Translations under genes and position numbers: made by a program | The notes under the pieces: model-generated | Databases searched by the model: none | What the model saw: only the letters and a program-made list of their open reading frames with translations | Told to the model about the DNA's origin: nothing | DNA from: Firmicutes bacterium CAG:534 | GTDB taxonomy: Bacteria > Bacillota > Clostridia > Lachnospirales > Lachnospiraceae | Direction of reading: 5' to 3' | Length of the DNA: 18,927 bases | Assembly: GCA_000436115.1 (NCBI GenBank) | Contig: FR894532.1 | Coordinates: forward strand, 1-18,927 | Shown: piece after piece, positions 1 to 8,597 of the stretch | How positions within the stretch are numbered: the stretch's first letter is position 1 | Layout: the number at the start of each line of letters is the position of its first letter

Positions 1-38
1 GATGGAGGGAGAACCTGCTGGTAGGCAAGGAAAAGAAG

Positions 39-1160
39 ATGAGCGTTAAGGGAAAAATAGAATTTGCAAGAGAAAATAACTGGAAAATATGCATATATGG
101 TTTAGGACAGATAGGTTCTGGCTTTTGTAATGAATTAATAGATATTTTCGGTATTGAGGTAAATTATTATTGTGACAGAAATACGGATGTTTTAGAAACG
201 TTTGGGGTTGACAGAAACAAAAAAGTAACCGTGAATGAGTTGAAAATGTCTGAAGAAGATACCTTGGTTTTTGTACTATTAAACTATCAAAATGCATTGT
301 CAGCATTAAAAGCTTTGGGGGGCTATTCGCATCTTCATATCATCACATGGCAGGAGCTTGTGATGGATAAATATATAGTGAAATCATATTTTGGCATTGA
401 GAATAAGGAGGACACGGATTTTCCAAAATATAAACAGACTGAAAGAAAGAAAAACAAGCATAAAAAAATTGCAGTATTTACATGTATAACAGGCGGATAT
501 GATAAATTGAACATCCCTGAATGCATTGAGGAAAATTGTGATTACTATTTAATTACTGATTTGCCGGATGACCAGAAAATTGAAAATGACGAATATTACA
601 TAAGATTAAACATATCGGAGGTTGTACCTCAAAGTGACAGGTACACCCCGAAAGCGCAAAACAGGTATTGTAAAACACATGGTTATAAAATATTTGAAGG
701 ATATGATTATTCTGTATATTTGGATGGAAATTTAAAGATTATAGGTAAAAGTTCTGAACTAGTTAAATTTGTAGGGCCTTACGGTGTAGCATTTCATGAA
801 CTGCCAAGGGAAAATGATGTGTTTTCGCATGCCATGGAGATCGCAGTAGGAAAAAGAATTGGAAGAGATGATACTGCTATAGAAATGAAAAAGATGCTAA
901 GCGAAGGATTTCCGTTTCATTATGGTATGGCAGAGTGTGGCGTAGTAATCTGTGAAAATAAAAACAAAGTAGCACAGCAAATATTAAATAATTGGTTTAT
1001 AAAATATGATCAAAGCTTGGCTAAAAGGGATCAATTCTATTTACCGTATGTATTATGGAAGATGGGAATAAATGTTGATGAGGTATGTACACTTCCGGGT
1101 GATTTAAGAAATAATGGCTACTTTGAAAAGCAAGGTACTCATTCTGGGATACAAAAGTAA
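39..1160 (+). CDS. Rossmann-like module + DUF616 (TOD1/MUCI70-like) glycosyltransferase
   Basis: Two-part protein of 373 residues. Residues ~15-110 form the locus-wide Rossmann-like module (YGLGQIG at 20-26, acidic strand CDRN at 45-48). Residues ~143-365 resemble DUF616 glycosyltransferase-like proteins: FTCITGGYD at 147-155, a DRYTPKAQNRYCKTH stretch at 200-214, and YLDGN at 227-231 that could serve as the DxD-like nucleotide-sugar/metal site. No signal peptide or membrane span is visible, so it should act in the cytosol. The predicted role is transfer of a sugar in assembly of a glycan; donor and acceptor cannot be read. An AAGG-type ribosome site precedes the ATG at 39, but the frame stays open to the left edge of the window, so a longer N-terminus is possible. 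The asparagine-synthase-like gene follows 12 bases downstream, suggesting one transcript. Confidence 0.8.
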   Translation: MSVKGKIEFARENNWKICIYGLGQIGSGFCNELIDIFGIEVNYYCDRNTDVLETFGVDRNKKVTVNELKMSEEDTLVFVLLNYQNALSALKALGGYSHLHIITWQELVMDKYIVKSYFGIENKEDTDFPKYKQTERKKNKHKKIAVFTCITGGYDKLNIPECIEENCDYYLITDLPDDQKIENDEYYIRLNISEVVPQSDRYTPKAQNRYCKTHGYKIFEGYDYSVYLDGNLKIIGKSSELVKFVGPYGVAFHELPRENDVFSHAMEIAVGKRIGRDDTAIEMKKMLSEGFPFHYGMAECGVVICENKNKVAQQILNNWFIKYDQSLAKRDQFYLPYVLWKMGINVDEVCTLPGDLRNNGYFEKQGTHSGIQK

Positions 1161-1172
1161 AGGGTAAGGCTT

Positions 1173-3050
1173 ATGTGCGGTATTTGCGGTTTCTATTCAA
1201 AAAAAAGAGAGACACTTGGGAATTTAATAGAAATGAACAATACCCTGATTCACCGGGGACCAAATGACCATGGAGAAGAGATATATGCTGGAAGAACCTC
1301 AGAATATGGGATCGGTCTGGCTCAGAGAAGATTGTCAATTATTGATTTGTCTGTCAGGGGACATCAGCCCATGCACTCCTTTGACAAAAGAGTTTCTTTA
1401 GTATTTAACGGAGAGATTTACAATTTTCAGGAATTGAAGGAAGAGCTTGGAGATTATCCATTTCAATCAAACTGTGATACAGAAGTAATCATTGCCGCAT
1501 ACCTTAAATGGGGAATCAGGTGTGTAGACAGATTCAATGGAATGTTTGCCATAGCATTATATGACAGGGAGGATGAGGCGCTCTATTTAATAAGAGATAG
1601 AATTGGCAAAAAGCCACTGTATTATTATTTGAAGGATGAAAATATATATTTTGCATCAGAATTAAAACCGTTGATGATAAATCCGTATTTTGAAAAAGAG
1701 ATAAATGAGAAAATAATCAGTAAATATTTGTATAGACAATACATAAATGCGCCGGATAGTATATTTGAAAATACATATAAATTAGAGCCGGGAGGTATTT
1801 TAAAATTTACAAAGGGAAAAGTTGAAAAGTGGAAATACTGGGACATAGCTGATACCTATAAGGCAAAGCATACAACGCTTACCTATGAAGAAGCGCTTTG
1901 TGAATTTGAAGTTCTTATGAGAGAAGCCATACAAAAGAGAATGGTTGCAGATGTACCGGTTGGCGAATTTTTGAGTGGAGGTTACGATTCTGCCCTTGTA
2001 TGTGCACTTGCCCAGTCATTATCGGATACGCCGATTAGAACCTATTCAATTGGATTTGAGGAAGAAAATTTAGATGAAGCTCCATTTGCAAAACAAATAG
2101 CAAGTCATTTAGGAACAACGCATACAGAGCATTACATATCCGAAGAGGAAATGTTAAACTTGGTGGATAGTATTCCATATTATTTTGACGAGCCGTTTGC
2201 TGATTCGAGCCAGATATGTACAATGCTTGTTTCGGAATTAGCTAAGCAGGATGTAACGGTGGTATTAACAGGTGATGCTGGCGATGAATTCTTTGGAGGT
2301 TATACAATATATGATAAATTATTGAGTGCACAGAAAATGAACACTCTGGGTTCGCTTTTACATTATTTTTATAAAATACCGGGGGCCAATAAGATAAAAG
2401 ATTTTAGAACCTTGTCTTTACCACTGAAGATTGCGGCAGAATCTATGGATCCCAATGTAAAGACGCAAACGGGAACAGCGTATTATCTTAACATTTTGAG
2501 GAATCTATTGCTATGTAAAAAACAGATTTGCGGGTTGGACCCTATTGAGAAAAAGTATGAAGAGCAAAGTTGGGCATATAGAAGAATGTTAATTGATATG
2601 GATACCTATCTTCCAGGGGATATTCTTTGTAAAGTGGATCGGTCATCCATGAAATATTCTTTGGAAGCGAGATGTCCATTTTTGGATAAGAATATTATGG
2701 AGTTTTCCCTGGGATTGCCTTTAGAATTTAAAATTAGAAATGGAAATTTAAAGAGCTTGATTAAGGATTTGGTGTACAGATATATCCCCAAAGAAATGAT
2801 GGACAGGCCCAAACAAGGTTTTTCCGTTCCTATAGAAAAGTGGCTGCGCAGCCAATTGAAAGAAGAACTTTTATCTTATGTAGAAAGAGATTACTTGATT
2901 AGACAAAATATTTTTGAGGTGGATGCAACTAGACAGTTTATTCAGGATTTTGTAGTAAATGGAGATAAAGGGAAAAAAACGGGTCAAAACTATACCAAAT
3001 TTGCATGGGCATATTATGTGTTTCAAAAGTGGTATGAAAAATATATGTGA
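1173..3050 (+). CDS. asnB: Asparagine synthase-type glutamine amidotransferase (AsnB family)
   Basis: Class II glutamine amidotransferase fused to a PP-loop ATP-dependent synthetase, 625 residues, a usual length for bacterial AsnB. Cys2 (MCGICGF) becomes the N-terminal nucleophile after Met removal. HRGPND (27-32), RLS (53-55) and NGEIYN (79-84) form the glutaminase site. SGGYDS (268-273) is the ATP pyrophosphate loop, and TGDAGDE (366-372) plus DEPFADSS (339-346) complete the synthetase site. The family makes Asn from Asp with glutamine as nitrogen donor. Members inside polysaccharide loci (WbpS-like) are thought instead to amidate sugar acids or other glycan carboxylates; that role here is inferred from context. 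It lacks the Rossmann-like module found in most neighbours. The Tyr in SGGYDS, where housekeeping enzymes usually have Val or Leu, also occurs in cluster-associated homologues. A weak AGGGTAAGG lies ahead of the ATG. Confidence 0.92.
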   Translation: MCGICGFYSKKRETLGNLIEMNNTLIHRGPNDHGEEIYAGRTSEYGIGLAQRRLSIIDLSVRGHQPMHSFDKRVSLVFNGEIYNFQELKEELGDYPFQSNCDTEVIIAAYLKWGIRCVDRFNGMFAIALYDREDEALYLIRDRIGKKPLYYYLKDENIYFASELKPLMINPYFEKEINEKIISKYLYRQYINAPDSIFENTYKLEPGGILKFTKGKVEKWKYWDIADTYKAKHTTLTYEEALCEFEVLMREAIQKRMVADVPVGEFLSGGYDSALVCALAQSLSDTPIRTYSIGFEEENLDEAPFAKQIASHLGTTHTEHYISEEEMLNLVDSIPYYFDEPFADSSQICTMLVSELAKQDVTVVLTGDAGDEFFGGYTIYDKLLSAQKMNTLGSLLHYFYKIPGANKIKDFRTLSLPLKIAAESMDPNVKTQTGTAYYLNILRNLLLCKKQICGLDPIEKKYEEQSWAYRRMLIDMDTYLPGDILCKVDRSSMKYSLEARCPFLDKNIMEFSLGLPLEFKIRNGNLKSLIKDLVYRYIPKEMMDRPKQGFSVPIEKWLRSQLKEELLSYVERDYLIRQNIFEVDATRQFIQDFVVNGDKGKKTGQNYTKFAWAYYVFQKWYEKYM

Positions 3051-3070
3051 GAAATGTTTATTATTTGGTC

Positions 3071-3076
3071 AAGGAG
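3071..3076 (+). promoter_or_regulatory. Ribosome binding site fixing the GT2 start at 3084
   Basis: AAGGAG lies seven bases before the ATG at 3084. An alternative in-frame ATG at 3054 sits four bases after the previous stop, has no such site, and would add ten residues ahead of the conserved GT-A first strand. Confidence 0.75.
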
Positions 3077-3083
3077 CTTTGGA

Positions 3084-3998
3084 ATGGATAAGCAATTAGT
3101 GAGCATTTTGGTGCCAATTTATAATGGACAGAAATTTTTGACTGAGTTTCTGGACTCAATTAAAAAACAAACATACCGTCCAATTGAATTGATTTTGCGA
3201 GATGATTGTTCAAAAGATGCTTCAGTCAATTTGTGTGAAAAATGGAAAGAGAATAATGCAGAGTGTGATTTCACAATAAACTTAATCAAAGGCGAAAAGA
3301 ATATAGGGTTAAGTCAAAATGTTGCAAAATTAGCCCAGTATGCAAGAGGAAAGTTTATATTTTTGGCAGATCAGGACGACATCTGGCTGAAGGATAAGGT
3401 GTTAGAGCAGGTAGAGTATTTAGAGAATAATCCGGAGTGTGTAGTTTGTTTAAGCGATAGAAGCATAACAGATGCCAGACTGAATGTTCATATTAAGTCC
3501 AATTATGAGTATTTGGGGTATAATAGGACATCTATGAAAATGGAAGAAGTAGTAAGGCACAAATATTCTTATGCGGCTAATTGCATGGCGGTAAGAAATA
3601 TGAATAAGCAGATATTTGACATACCGGACGGAATAACATGTCATGATAGTTTTATCGCATATATGGCATCCTATTATGGAACAGTTGATTTCTTGTTTGA
3701 ACCGCTGCTTTTATACCGGATACATTCTCATAATTTATCCGGTAATTTCTGTGCAGAGAATTCCAGAAATTTTTTAGAGTGCTTTAGAAGATACTTAAAA
3801 TCTTGTAAACGGGGACAGGAGAGCTCAAGAAATGATGGAAGAATAATATGTGACGAGATGAAAAAGCGGTATGGGGTTGATCTTGCGGAGCTTGAAAGCC
3901 CATTTGCAAATTGTGTGAAATATAATTATATAAAGAGAGCGTGGGAGGAAGCCCGAAAAAAATATAAAGCGGATAAGATAGGAAAATGGAGAAGGTAG
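3084..3998 (+). CDS. Family 2 glycosyltransferase, rhamnosyltransferase-like
   Basis: GT-A fold glycosyltransferase of 304 residues from the chosen start. The first strand SILVPIYNG begins at residue 7, the nucleotide-binding RDDCSKD lies at 39-45, and the DxD-type metal/donor site ADQDDIW at 95-101. The 'DQDDIWL' form and the 'GLSQNV' helix are typical of the RfbF/rhamnosyltransferase-like subgroup of GT2, so a deoxyhexose donor such as dTDP-rhamnose is plausible but not proven. The protein is cytosolic or peripheral, with no membrane span. It is one of only three proteins here without the Rossmann-like module, which shows that the module is not simply a fixed part of GT2 enzymes. The start was moved from 3054 to 3084 because of the AAGGAG at 3071-3076. 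The next gene starts two bases after the stop. Confidence 0.88.
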   Translation: MDKQLVSILVPIYNGQKFLTEFLDSIKKQTYRPIELILRDDCSKDASVNLCEKWKENNAECDFTINLIKGEKNIGLSQNVAKLAQYARGKFIFLADQDDIWLKDKVLEQVEYLENNPECVVCLSDRSITDARLNVHIKSNYEYLGYNRTSMKMEEVVRHKYSYAANCMAVRNMNKQIFDIPDGITCHDSFIAYMASYYGTVDFLFEPLLLYRIHSHNLSGNFCAENSRNFLECFRRYLKSCKRGQESSRNDGRIICDEMKKRYGVDLAELESPFANCVKYNYIKRAWEEARKKYKADKIGKWRR

Positions 3999-3999
3999 T

Positions 4000-5100
4000 A
4001 TGATAAGATATTTAATATGGGGAACTGGAAGAATTGCACAGCGGAATCTGAAGAGATTCCAGCTTGCTTATAGCAATGGGGAAGCAGAGATTATTGGTTT
4101 TATAGATAGTAATGCTGAAAAATGGGGAACTTCATTTAATGAGTATAAAATTTATTCGCCGGACAGTATCTCTGGTCTTGAATACGATTATATTGATCTA
4201 TGGTTCGTGGAGGGAAAGGATACTGTAAGAGAAAGAATTGCTAATGAATTTGGCATTAGCGATAAGATAATCAAAGATGCTTTCTTTATCATTAAAGATA
4301 AACTATTAGATAAATATAAAGCTTCATCCGATGCAGAAATCAGAGATTATACGAAATTAATTTCGGACAGCAAGCAGGTGGGGGTTTATTACTATGAACC
4401 GCATCATACAGATGAGATGCGGGAAGTGTTTTATGACGAGGAAAAAGACTTATATTATGCATTTTTTGAAAATAAGAGAATGTATTTTTCCAGGAAATAT
4501 AATGGGTATAAATATGTTAATGGTAAAAGATATATAGAACATTTATGGCAGGAACAGGACCCCAACTCCCCCCATTTGTATGAAGAGAAGGAGGTGGTTG
4601 TTCAAAGCGGGGATGTACTGGTTGATGCCGGTGTATGTGAAGGTAATTTTGCATTGCACCATATTGAAAAAGTAAAGAAAGTGTATTTAATAGAATGTGA
4701 GCTTGACTGGATAGAGGCATTGAAAGCAACATTTGAACCGTATAAAGAGAAAGTGGTGTTTTGTGATAAGTACTTAAGTGATAAAGATTCGGATACTTGC
4801 ATTACTCTGAATACGTTAGTGCAGGAACCTGTAGATTTTCTCAAAATGGATATAGAAGGAGAAGAGGTAAATGCATTAAGAGGGGCTGATAAAGTTTTTG
4901 TTAATAGCGCAAATATAAAATGCTCTATATGTGCCTATCATCGACATGGTGATGAAGAAAAGATAAAGGATATATTGTCAAGATATGGGTTAGAAACATG
5001 TACATCAAAAGGGTATATGCTTTTTATTTATGATGATGAAATATGGAATAACCCGGAGCTTAGACGTGGAATAGTTAGAGGGTATAGAAAAAATGAATAA
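4000..5100 (+). CDS. Rossmann-like module + FkbM-family methyltransferase
   Basis: Protein of 366 residues. Residues 1-~100 are the shared module: IWGTGRIA at 6-13, and acidic strand plus tail FIDSNAEKWG at 34-43, closely matching the DNNSEKWG of the 13088-15385 protein. Residues ~195-345 are an FkbM-type SAM-dependent methyltransferase: VLVDAGVCEGNF at 206-217 is the SAM-binding motif I, LIECE at 230-234 the acidic end of strand 2, and DFLKMDIEGEE at 279-289 the family hallmark. FkbM enzymes generally O-methylate hydroxyls of sugars or polyketides, so methylation of a glycan sugar is the likely role. Residues ~105-195 are an uncharacterised linker. GGAGAAGG just upstream supports the ATG at 4000. 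The 3' end overlaps the next gene by eight bases, implying translational coupling. Confidence 0.88.
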   Translation: MIRYLIWGTGRIAQRNLKRFQLAYSNGEAEIIGFIDSNAEKWGTSFNEYKIYSPDSISGLEYDYIDLWFVEGKDTVRERIANEFGISDKIIKDAFFIIKDKLLDKYKASSDAEIRDYTKLISDSKQVGVYYYEPHHTDEMREVFYDEEKDLYYAFFENKRMYFSRKYNGYKYVNGKRYIEHLWQEQDPNSPHLYEEKEVVVQSGDVLVDAGVCEGNFALHHIEKVKKVYLIECELDWIEALKATFEPYKEKVVFCDKYLSDKDSDTCITLNTLVQEPVDFLKMDIEGEEVNALRGADKVFVNSANIKCSICAYHRHGDEEKIKDILSRYGLETCTSKGYMLFIYDDEIWNNPELRRGIVRGYRKNE

Positions 5101-6328
5101 AATCAGATTGGTTATTTGGGGAGCTGGAAAGAATCTGCAGCTAGTATATGATTCAGTGGATTTTAATATAGCCCAAACAATAGGAATTGTTGACAGTAAT
5201 ATTGATAAACAAAATGTGCAGTGGAATGAAATTACTGTTTATAATCCAACAATTATTCAAAAGCTGGATTATGATTATATAATTATTTCTCCTTTTCGAT
5301 ATGAAGAAATTGTAAAGGAATGTCAAAGGTTAGGAGTAGAGGCGGAGAGGATTATTTCATTTTGGAATAATAAAAATCAATATATTTTTTTGAAAGATTA
5401 TCCAAAAGAGAATTATTTGCTTAAGCGGGAAAATGAAATATTAAGATTGAAACTTGAAAACAATAGATTTGAATTAGGATTAGAGCCGACGCCTATAATC
5501 CAGGAACCATGTGAAGTGTTAAAAAAAATGCTGCTAGATAAATCATCGCTGTGCAGATTCGGAGACGGTGAATTTGAAATGATCCGAATGAATGAGCGGC
5601 CTTGGTTTCAGCAAATTGATGAGAAATTATCAAAAAAACTGATGCAGGTTTTGGACTCAAATGATGAAAAAATTAATATAGCAATTGCCGATTTGTATGG
5701 TTCACTATCGAGGTATACTGAAGATGCTGCTTTAGGAATGAGGAGATATATGGATCTCGAAACTCGAAAAGCACATATGCAGCTTCTCAGTTTCTCAAGA
5801 GTTTATTTTGATGCATATGTTACAAGGCCATATCTGATATACCAGGATAAAAAGGCATGCGAGGATATATTTAGACTCTGGAAGGAAATTTTCAAAGGCA
5901 GGCATCTTCTTATTGTAGAAGGGATAAACTCCAGATTTGGTGTTAATAATGATTTGCTGTCTAATGCCTTGAGCATTAGGAGGATTCTATGTCCTGCTCG
6001 GAATGCATTTAGAGTATATGAAAGTATAAAGGAGACTGTATTAAATAATGTCAGAAAAGATGACGTGGTACTGATAACGCTTGGACCAACAGCGACAGTC
6101 CTTGCATACGATATAGCAAGGGAAGGATATCAGGCAATTGATATTGGCCAAATTGATAATGAGTATGATTGGTATTTAAGGAACGCTGAAAGGCAAATAC
6201 CTATCAGAGGAAAGTGTGTAGCAGAAGCTGCAAATGGAAGGATCCCAAAAGATGACATTGATTTGAGTCAATATAGGAAAGAATGCGTAGCGACAGTAGA
6301 AGGGGAGATAACACATAGAAACTGTTGA
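5093..6328 (+). CDS. Rossmann-like module + GT-D fold glycosyltransferase (DUF1792, SP_1767-like)
   Basis: Protein of 411 residues. Residues 1-~95 are the shared module (VIWGAGK at 7-13, GIVDSN at 31-36). A short charged helix rich in K, E, N and L follows at ~108-128. Residues ~135-400 match the DUF1792/GT-D family: RFGDGE at 155-160 is the signature of this fold, and the later IVEGINSRFGVNNDLL, ITLGPTATVLAYD and AIDIGQIDNEYDWYL segments are also typical. The characterised streptococcal member extends the O-glycan on serine-rich adhesins, transferring glucose from UDP-glucose. The sugar used here is unknown. That precedent keeps protein O-glycosylation open as the purpose of the locus. The start overlaps the previous gene by eight bases. 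A start-less open frame follows in another phase (6312-6503), so the C-terminus should be checked for a frameshift. Confidence 0.85.
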   Translation: MNKIRLVIWGAGKNLQLVYDSVDFNIAQTIGIVDSNIDKQNVQWNEITVYNPTIIQKLDYDYIIISPFRYEEIVKECQRLGVEAERIISFWNNKNQYIFLKDYPKENYLLKRENEILRLKLENNRFELGLEPTPIIQEPCEVLKKMLLDKSSLCRFGDGEFEMIRMNERPWFQQIDEKLSKKLMQVLDSNDEKINIAIADLYGSLSRYTEDAALGMRRYMDLETRKAHMQLLSFSRVYFDAYVTRPYLIYQDKKACEDIFRLWKEIFKGRHLLIVEGINSRFGVNNDLLSNALSIRRILCPARNAFRVYESIKETVLNNVRKDDVVLITLGPTATVLAYDIAREGYQAIDIGQIDNEYDWYLRNAERQIPIRGKCVAEAANGRIPKDDIDLSQYRKECVATVEGEITHRNC

Positions 6329-6503
6329 TGAGACACTTATCAGAGAGAAAAACGAGTATTTTAAAGTTGAAATAGGAGATCACCTCATTGTTTTCCATAA
6401 AATTGAAGAGGAAAATAAGGGTAAAGAAACAGTTTTTGCTGCCTCGGAATACTGTTTATTGGTTGTTTTATCAAAGGATGGTGGAATGGAGCATGAATTA
6501 TGA
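6312..6503 (+). pseudogene. Orphan open frame without a start codon (gene remnant or frameshifted tail)
   Basis: A reading frame of 63 codons follows a stop at 6309-6311 and ends at TGA 6501-6503, overlapping the next gene's ATG as ATGA, the same junction used elsewhere in this operon. It translates to a protein-like sequence with alternating charged and hydrophobic stretches (GDHLIVFHKIEE, then ASEYCLLVVLS). It contains no useful start: its only Met is five codons from the end. It overlaps the last codons of the preceding gene in a different phase. It could be the remnant of a deleted gene, whose stop still abuts the next start, or a C-terminal extension of the preceding GT-D protein lost by a single-base indel near 6305-6328. 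I do not recognise the family. Confidence 0.4.
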
Positions 6504-7612
6504 AGGTGTCAATTATAACAGTGTGTTTCAACGCAGAGTTAACAATAGAGCAGACAATTAGAAGTGTTATCGAACAGTCCTATCAGAATATAGAATACAT
6601 AATTATTGATGGCAAGTCATCAGATCATACGTTGGATATTATTGCGAAATATGCTGATAAGATTTCAAAGGTAATTAGTGAGCCGGATAAAGGTATCTAT
6701 GATGCAATGAATAAGGGAATTAGAAATGCAACAGGAGATATTATTGGAATATTAAATTCAGATGATTGGTATGAAAAAGACGTCATTAAAAGGGTAGTAG
6801 AAGCCTTTGAAAAAAATAATTCTCAAATAGTCCATGGAGATGTGCGTTTTATTTACGGTGACGGAAGCAGCGAAAATACGGTAACTGATATAATGAATAA
6901 GCTTTGGTATGAAATGGTAGTGAGACATCCGGCAACGTTTGTACGCAGGGAAGTGTATCAAAAAGAGGGAGTGTTTGATGATACATTTAGGGTAGCGGGA
7001 GACTATGAATTTATTTTAAGATGCTATGCAAACAATGTGAAATTTTATTATCTTAATACGATATTGACGAATTTTAGGATGACCGGGATAAGCAATCAGC
7101 AAGAAGAAACCTGTTTTAATGAAACTAATATTGCAGCGTTAAGATATGTAGAGAGTTCGCCGAATAAAGAACAAATTTATTCTGTCATATATGATAGAAT
7201 GAACAGGCATCGTTTTTCTATATTGTTGAAAGAAAAGGCGGATTCTGTTCAAATAGGTTGTAATTTCTCTGATTTGTTTTCAAAAAAGAAAGTCTTTATT
7301 TGGGGAAGTGGTGAATGGGGAAAAAGACTGTCAGCTTTTCTGCTCAAAAATCACATTGACATTATTGCGTTTTTAGATAATGATGCAAACAAAATGGGAA
7401 GACAAATCAATGGAATTGAGATAAGAAGATTGACGACTTTGGATAAGAGTGAATATCCGGTGCTTGTTGCTATTGCTAGGTTAGATGATGAAATGAATAC
7501 CACAATAGATAGAATGAGACAGAATGGTTTTAAAGTTATTTTATTGGAAGAAGTAGAGGAAGCTATTTTAAAAGACAACCGATGTTATATGGAGTATAGA
7601 TGCAAATATTAG
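6500..7612 (+). CDS. WfgS-like family 2 glycosyltransferase + C-terminal Rossmann-like module
   Basis: Protein of 370 residues. Residues 1-~215 are a GT-A glycosyltransferase of the WfgS/WcaE-like GT2 subgroup: SIITVCFN at 4-11, IDGKSSDHT at 36-44, SEPDKGIYDAMNKGI at 60-74, ILNSDDW at 84-90 as the DxD-type site, and AGDYEF at 166-171 as the likely catalytic-base region. Residues ~262-355 are the shared module, here at the C-terminus: FIWGSGEWG at 266-274, FLDNDANKMG at 291-300. A helical linker (~215-260) joins them. Donor and acceptor are unknown. TGGAG at 6487-6491, eight bases ahead of the ATG, supports the start, and the ATG overlaps the stop of the orphan frame. No membrane segments are seen. 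Confidence 0.88.
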   Translation: MKVSIITVCFNAELTIEQTIRSVIEQSYQNIEYIIIDGKSSDHTLDIIAKYADKISKVISEPDKGIYDAMNKGIRNATGDIIGILNSDDWYEKDVIKRVVEAFEKNNSQIVHGDVRFIYGDGSSENTVTDIMNKLWYEMVVRHPATFVRREVYQKEGVFDDTFRVAGDYEFILRCYANNVKFYYLNTILTNFRMTGISNQQEETCFNETNIAALRYVESSPNKEQIYSVIYDRMNRHRFSILLKEKADSVQIGCNFSDLFSKKKVFIWGSGEWGKRLSAFLLKNHIDIIAFLDNDANKMGRQINGIEIRRLTTLDKSEYPVLVAIARLDDEMNTTIDRMRQNGFKVILLEEVEEAILKDNRCYMEYRCKY

Positions 7613-7649
7613 TCATATTATTAAATATGTATTTTACTGTGAGGATGTT

Positions 7650-8597
7650 ATGATAGAAGAGCGAGAAGAGATAGAATGGACTAATACATGGATTGATAAA
7701 GCAAACACAAATAATTCGAGAATATTATTTATTGGCGATTCAGTTACCAGACAGCTTAGATCAGAGCTTAGCCGATTCTTGTTTGAAGAGCTTCCGGTTG
7801 ATTTATATGCATCGTCATATGCTTTGAATGATACTATTTTCTGGACAAGTGTTGAACAGTTTTTGAATAGTGGATATACCTATGAAATTATTATAATTCA
7901 TTATGGTTTTCATCATGGTTTTTCTACAATGTGCAGCAGTAGCCATGATAATTATTTAGAATATAAGGGAAATTACCAGAAGCTAATTGATCTGTGTAAA
8001 TTGCATTCAAAGCGAATTGTGGTTATGACAGGAACGTCATATGTATGCAAAAATAATTTATCTGAAATTGACGAAGAGTGGGAAGAAGAAGTATTAACTA
8101 GAAATAGTATTTCTAAAGAGTTAGCCGGTGAAAACAACATCCAACTTTTTGATATGTATCAATTAATCTCTCACAGCAGAGGAGAATTTAAATATATTGA
8201 TCATGTCCATCTGGAAAGAAAAGCAGACATCTTCATCATATATCAATTATTATTATCTTTGCTAAAAGCAGATACACATGATTTTGGGATAAATGTATTC
8301 GAAAATCTAAACGAGAGTTTTACCATTAATAACAATAATGTCTCAATTTATGGTAAGGGTATAGATGGAATTAGAAATTATTATCGATGTAAGGTGCTAA
8401 GACCAGAGGTAGAAATTATATCTTGGTATGAAACCGTACTAAAAGATGATATAAAAACATTTATGGGACTTCCAATCAGAGAACTATCTGATTATAAAGA
8501 AGGAATGATTATAATATCGTCAATTAAATATGCAGACGAGATGGAACAGGAATTAATAAAACGAGGGATAAAAAATTATCTGAGACTGAAAGCATGA
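7650..8597 (+). CDS. SGNH-type hydrolase/esterase + degenerate Rossmann-like module
   Basis: Protein of 315 residues. Residues ~22-205 fit the SGNH/GDSL hydrolase fold: FIGDSVTR at 27-34 with nucleophile Ser31, IIIHYGFHHG around 81-90 in the block III (usually Asn) region, and IDHVHLE at 183-189 giving the Asp184-x-x-His187 pair. Such proteins in glycan loci usually act as O-acetyl esterases or related acyltransferases on sugars. This copy has no signal peptide, so it would act in the cytosol. Residues ~229-315 resemble the shared module but are eroded: SIYGKGIDG at 232-240 keeps GxG-x-x-G, while the acidic strand reads IISWYE without the Asp. The GLPIREL segment and the EMEQELIKRGI helix are retained. 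GAGG at 7641-7644 precedes the ATG. The stop overlaps the next start as ATGA. Confidence 0.78.
   Translation: MIEEREEIEWTNTWIDKANTNNSRILFIGDSVTRQLRSELSRFLFEELPVDLYASSYALNDTIFWTSVEQFLNSGYTYEIIIIHYGFHHGFSTMCSSSHDNYLEYKGNYQKLIDLCKLHSKRIVVMTGTSYVCKNNLSEIDEEWEEEVLTRNSISKELAGENNIQLFDMYQLISHSRGEFKYIDHVHLERKADIFIIYQLLLSLLKADTHDFGINVFENLNESFTINNNNVSIYGKGIDGIRNYYRCKVLRPEVEIISWYETVLKDDIKTFMGLPIRELSDYKEGMIIISSIKYADEMEQELIKRGIKNYLRLKA

Noticed and set aside
1..49. Possible C-terminus of an upstream gene (frames ending at TAG 22-24 or TAA 47-49).
   Set aside because: All three frames are open for too few codons to choose between them, and none shows a recognisable protein end. The first gene's own frame is also open to the edge.
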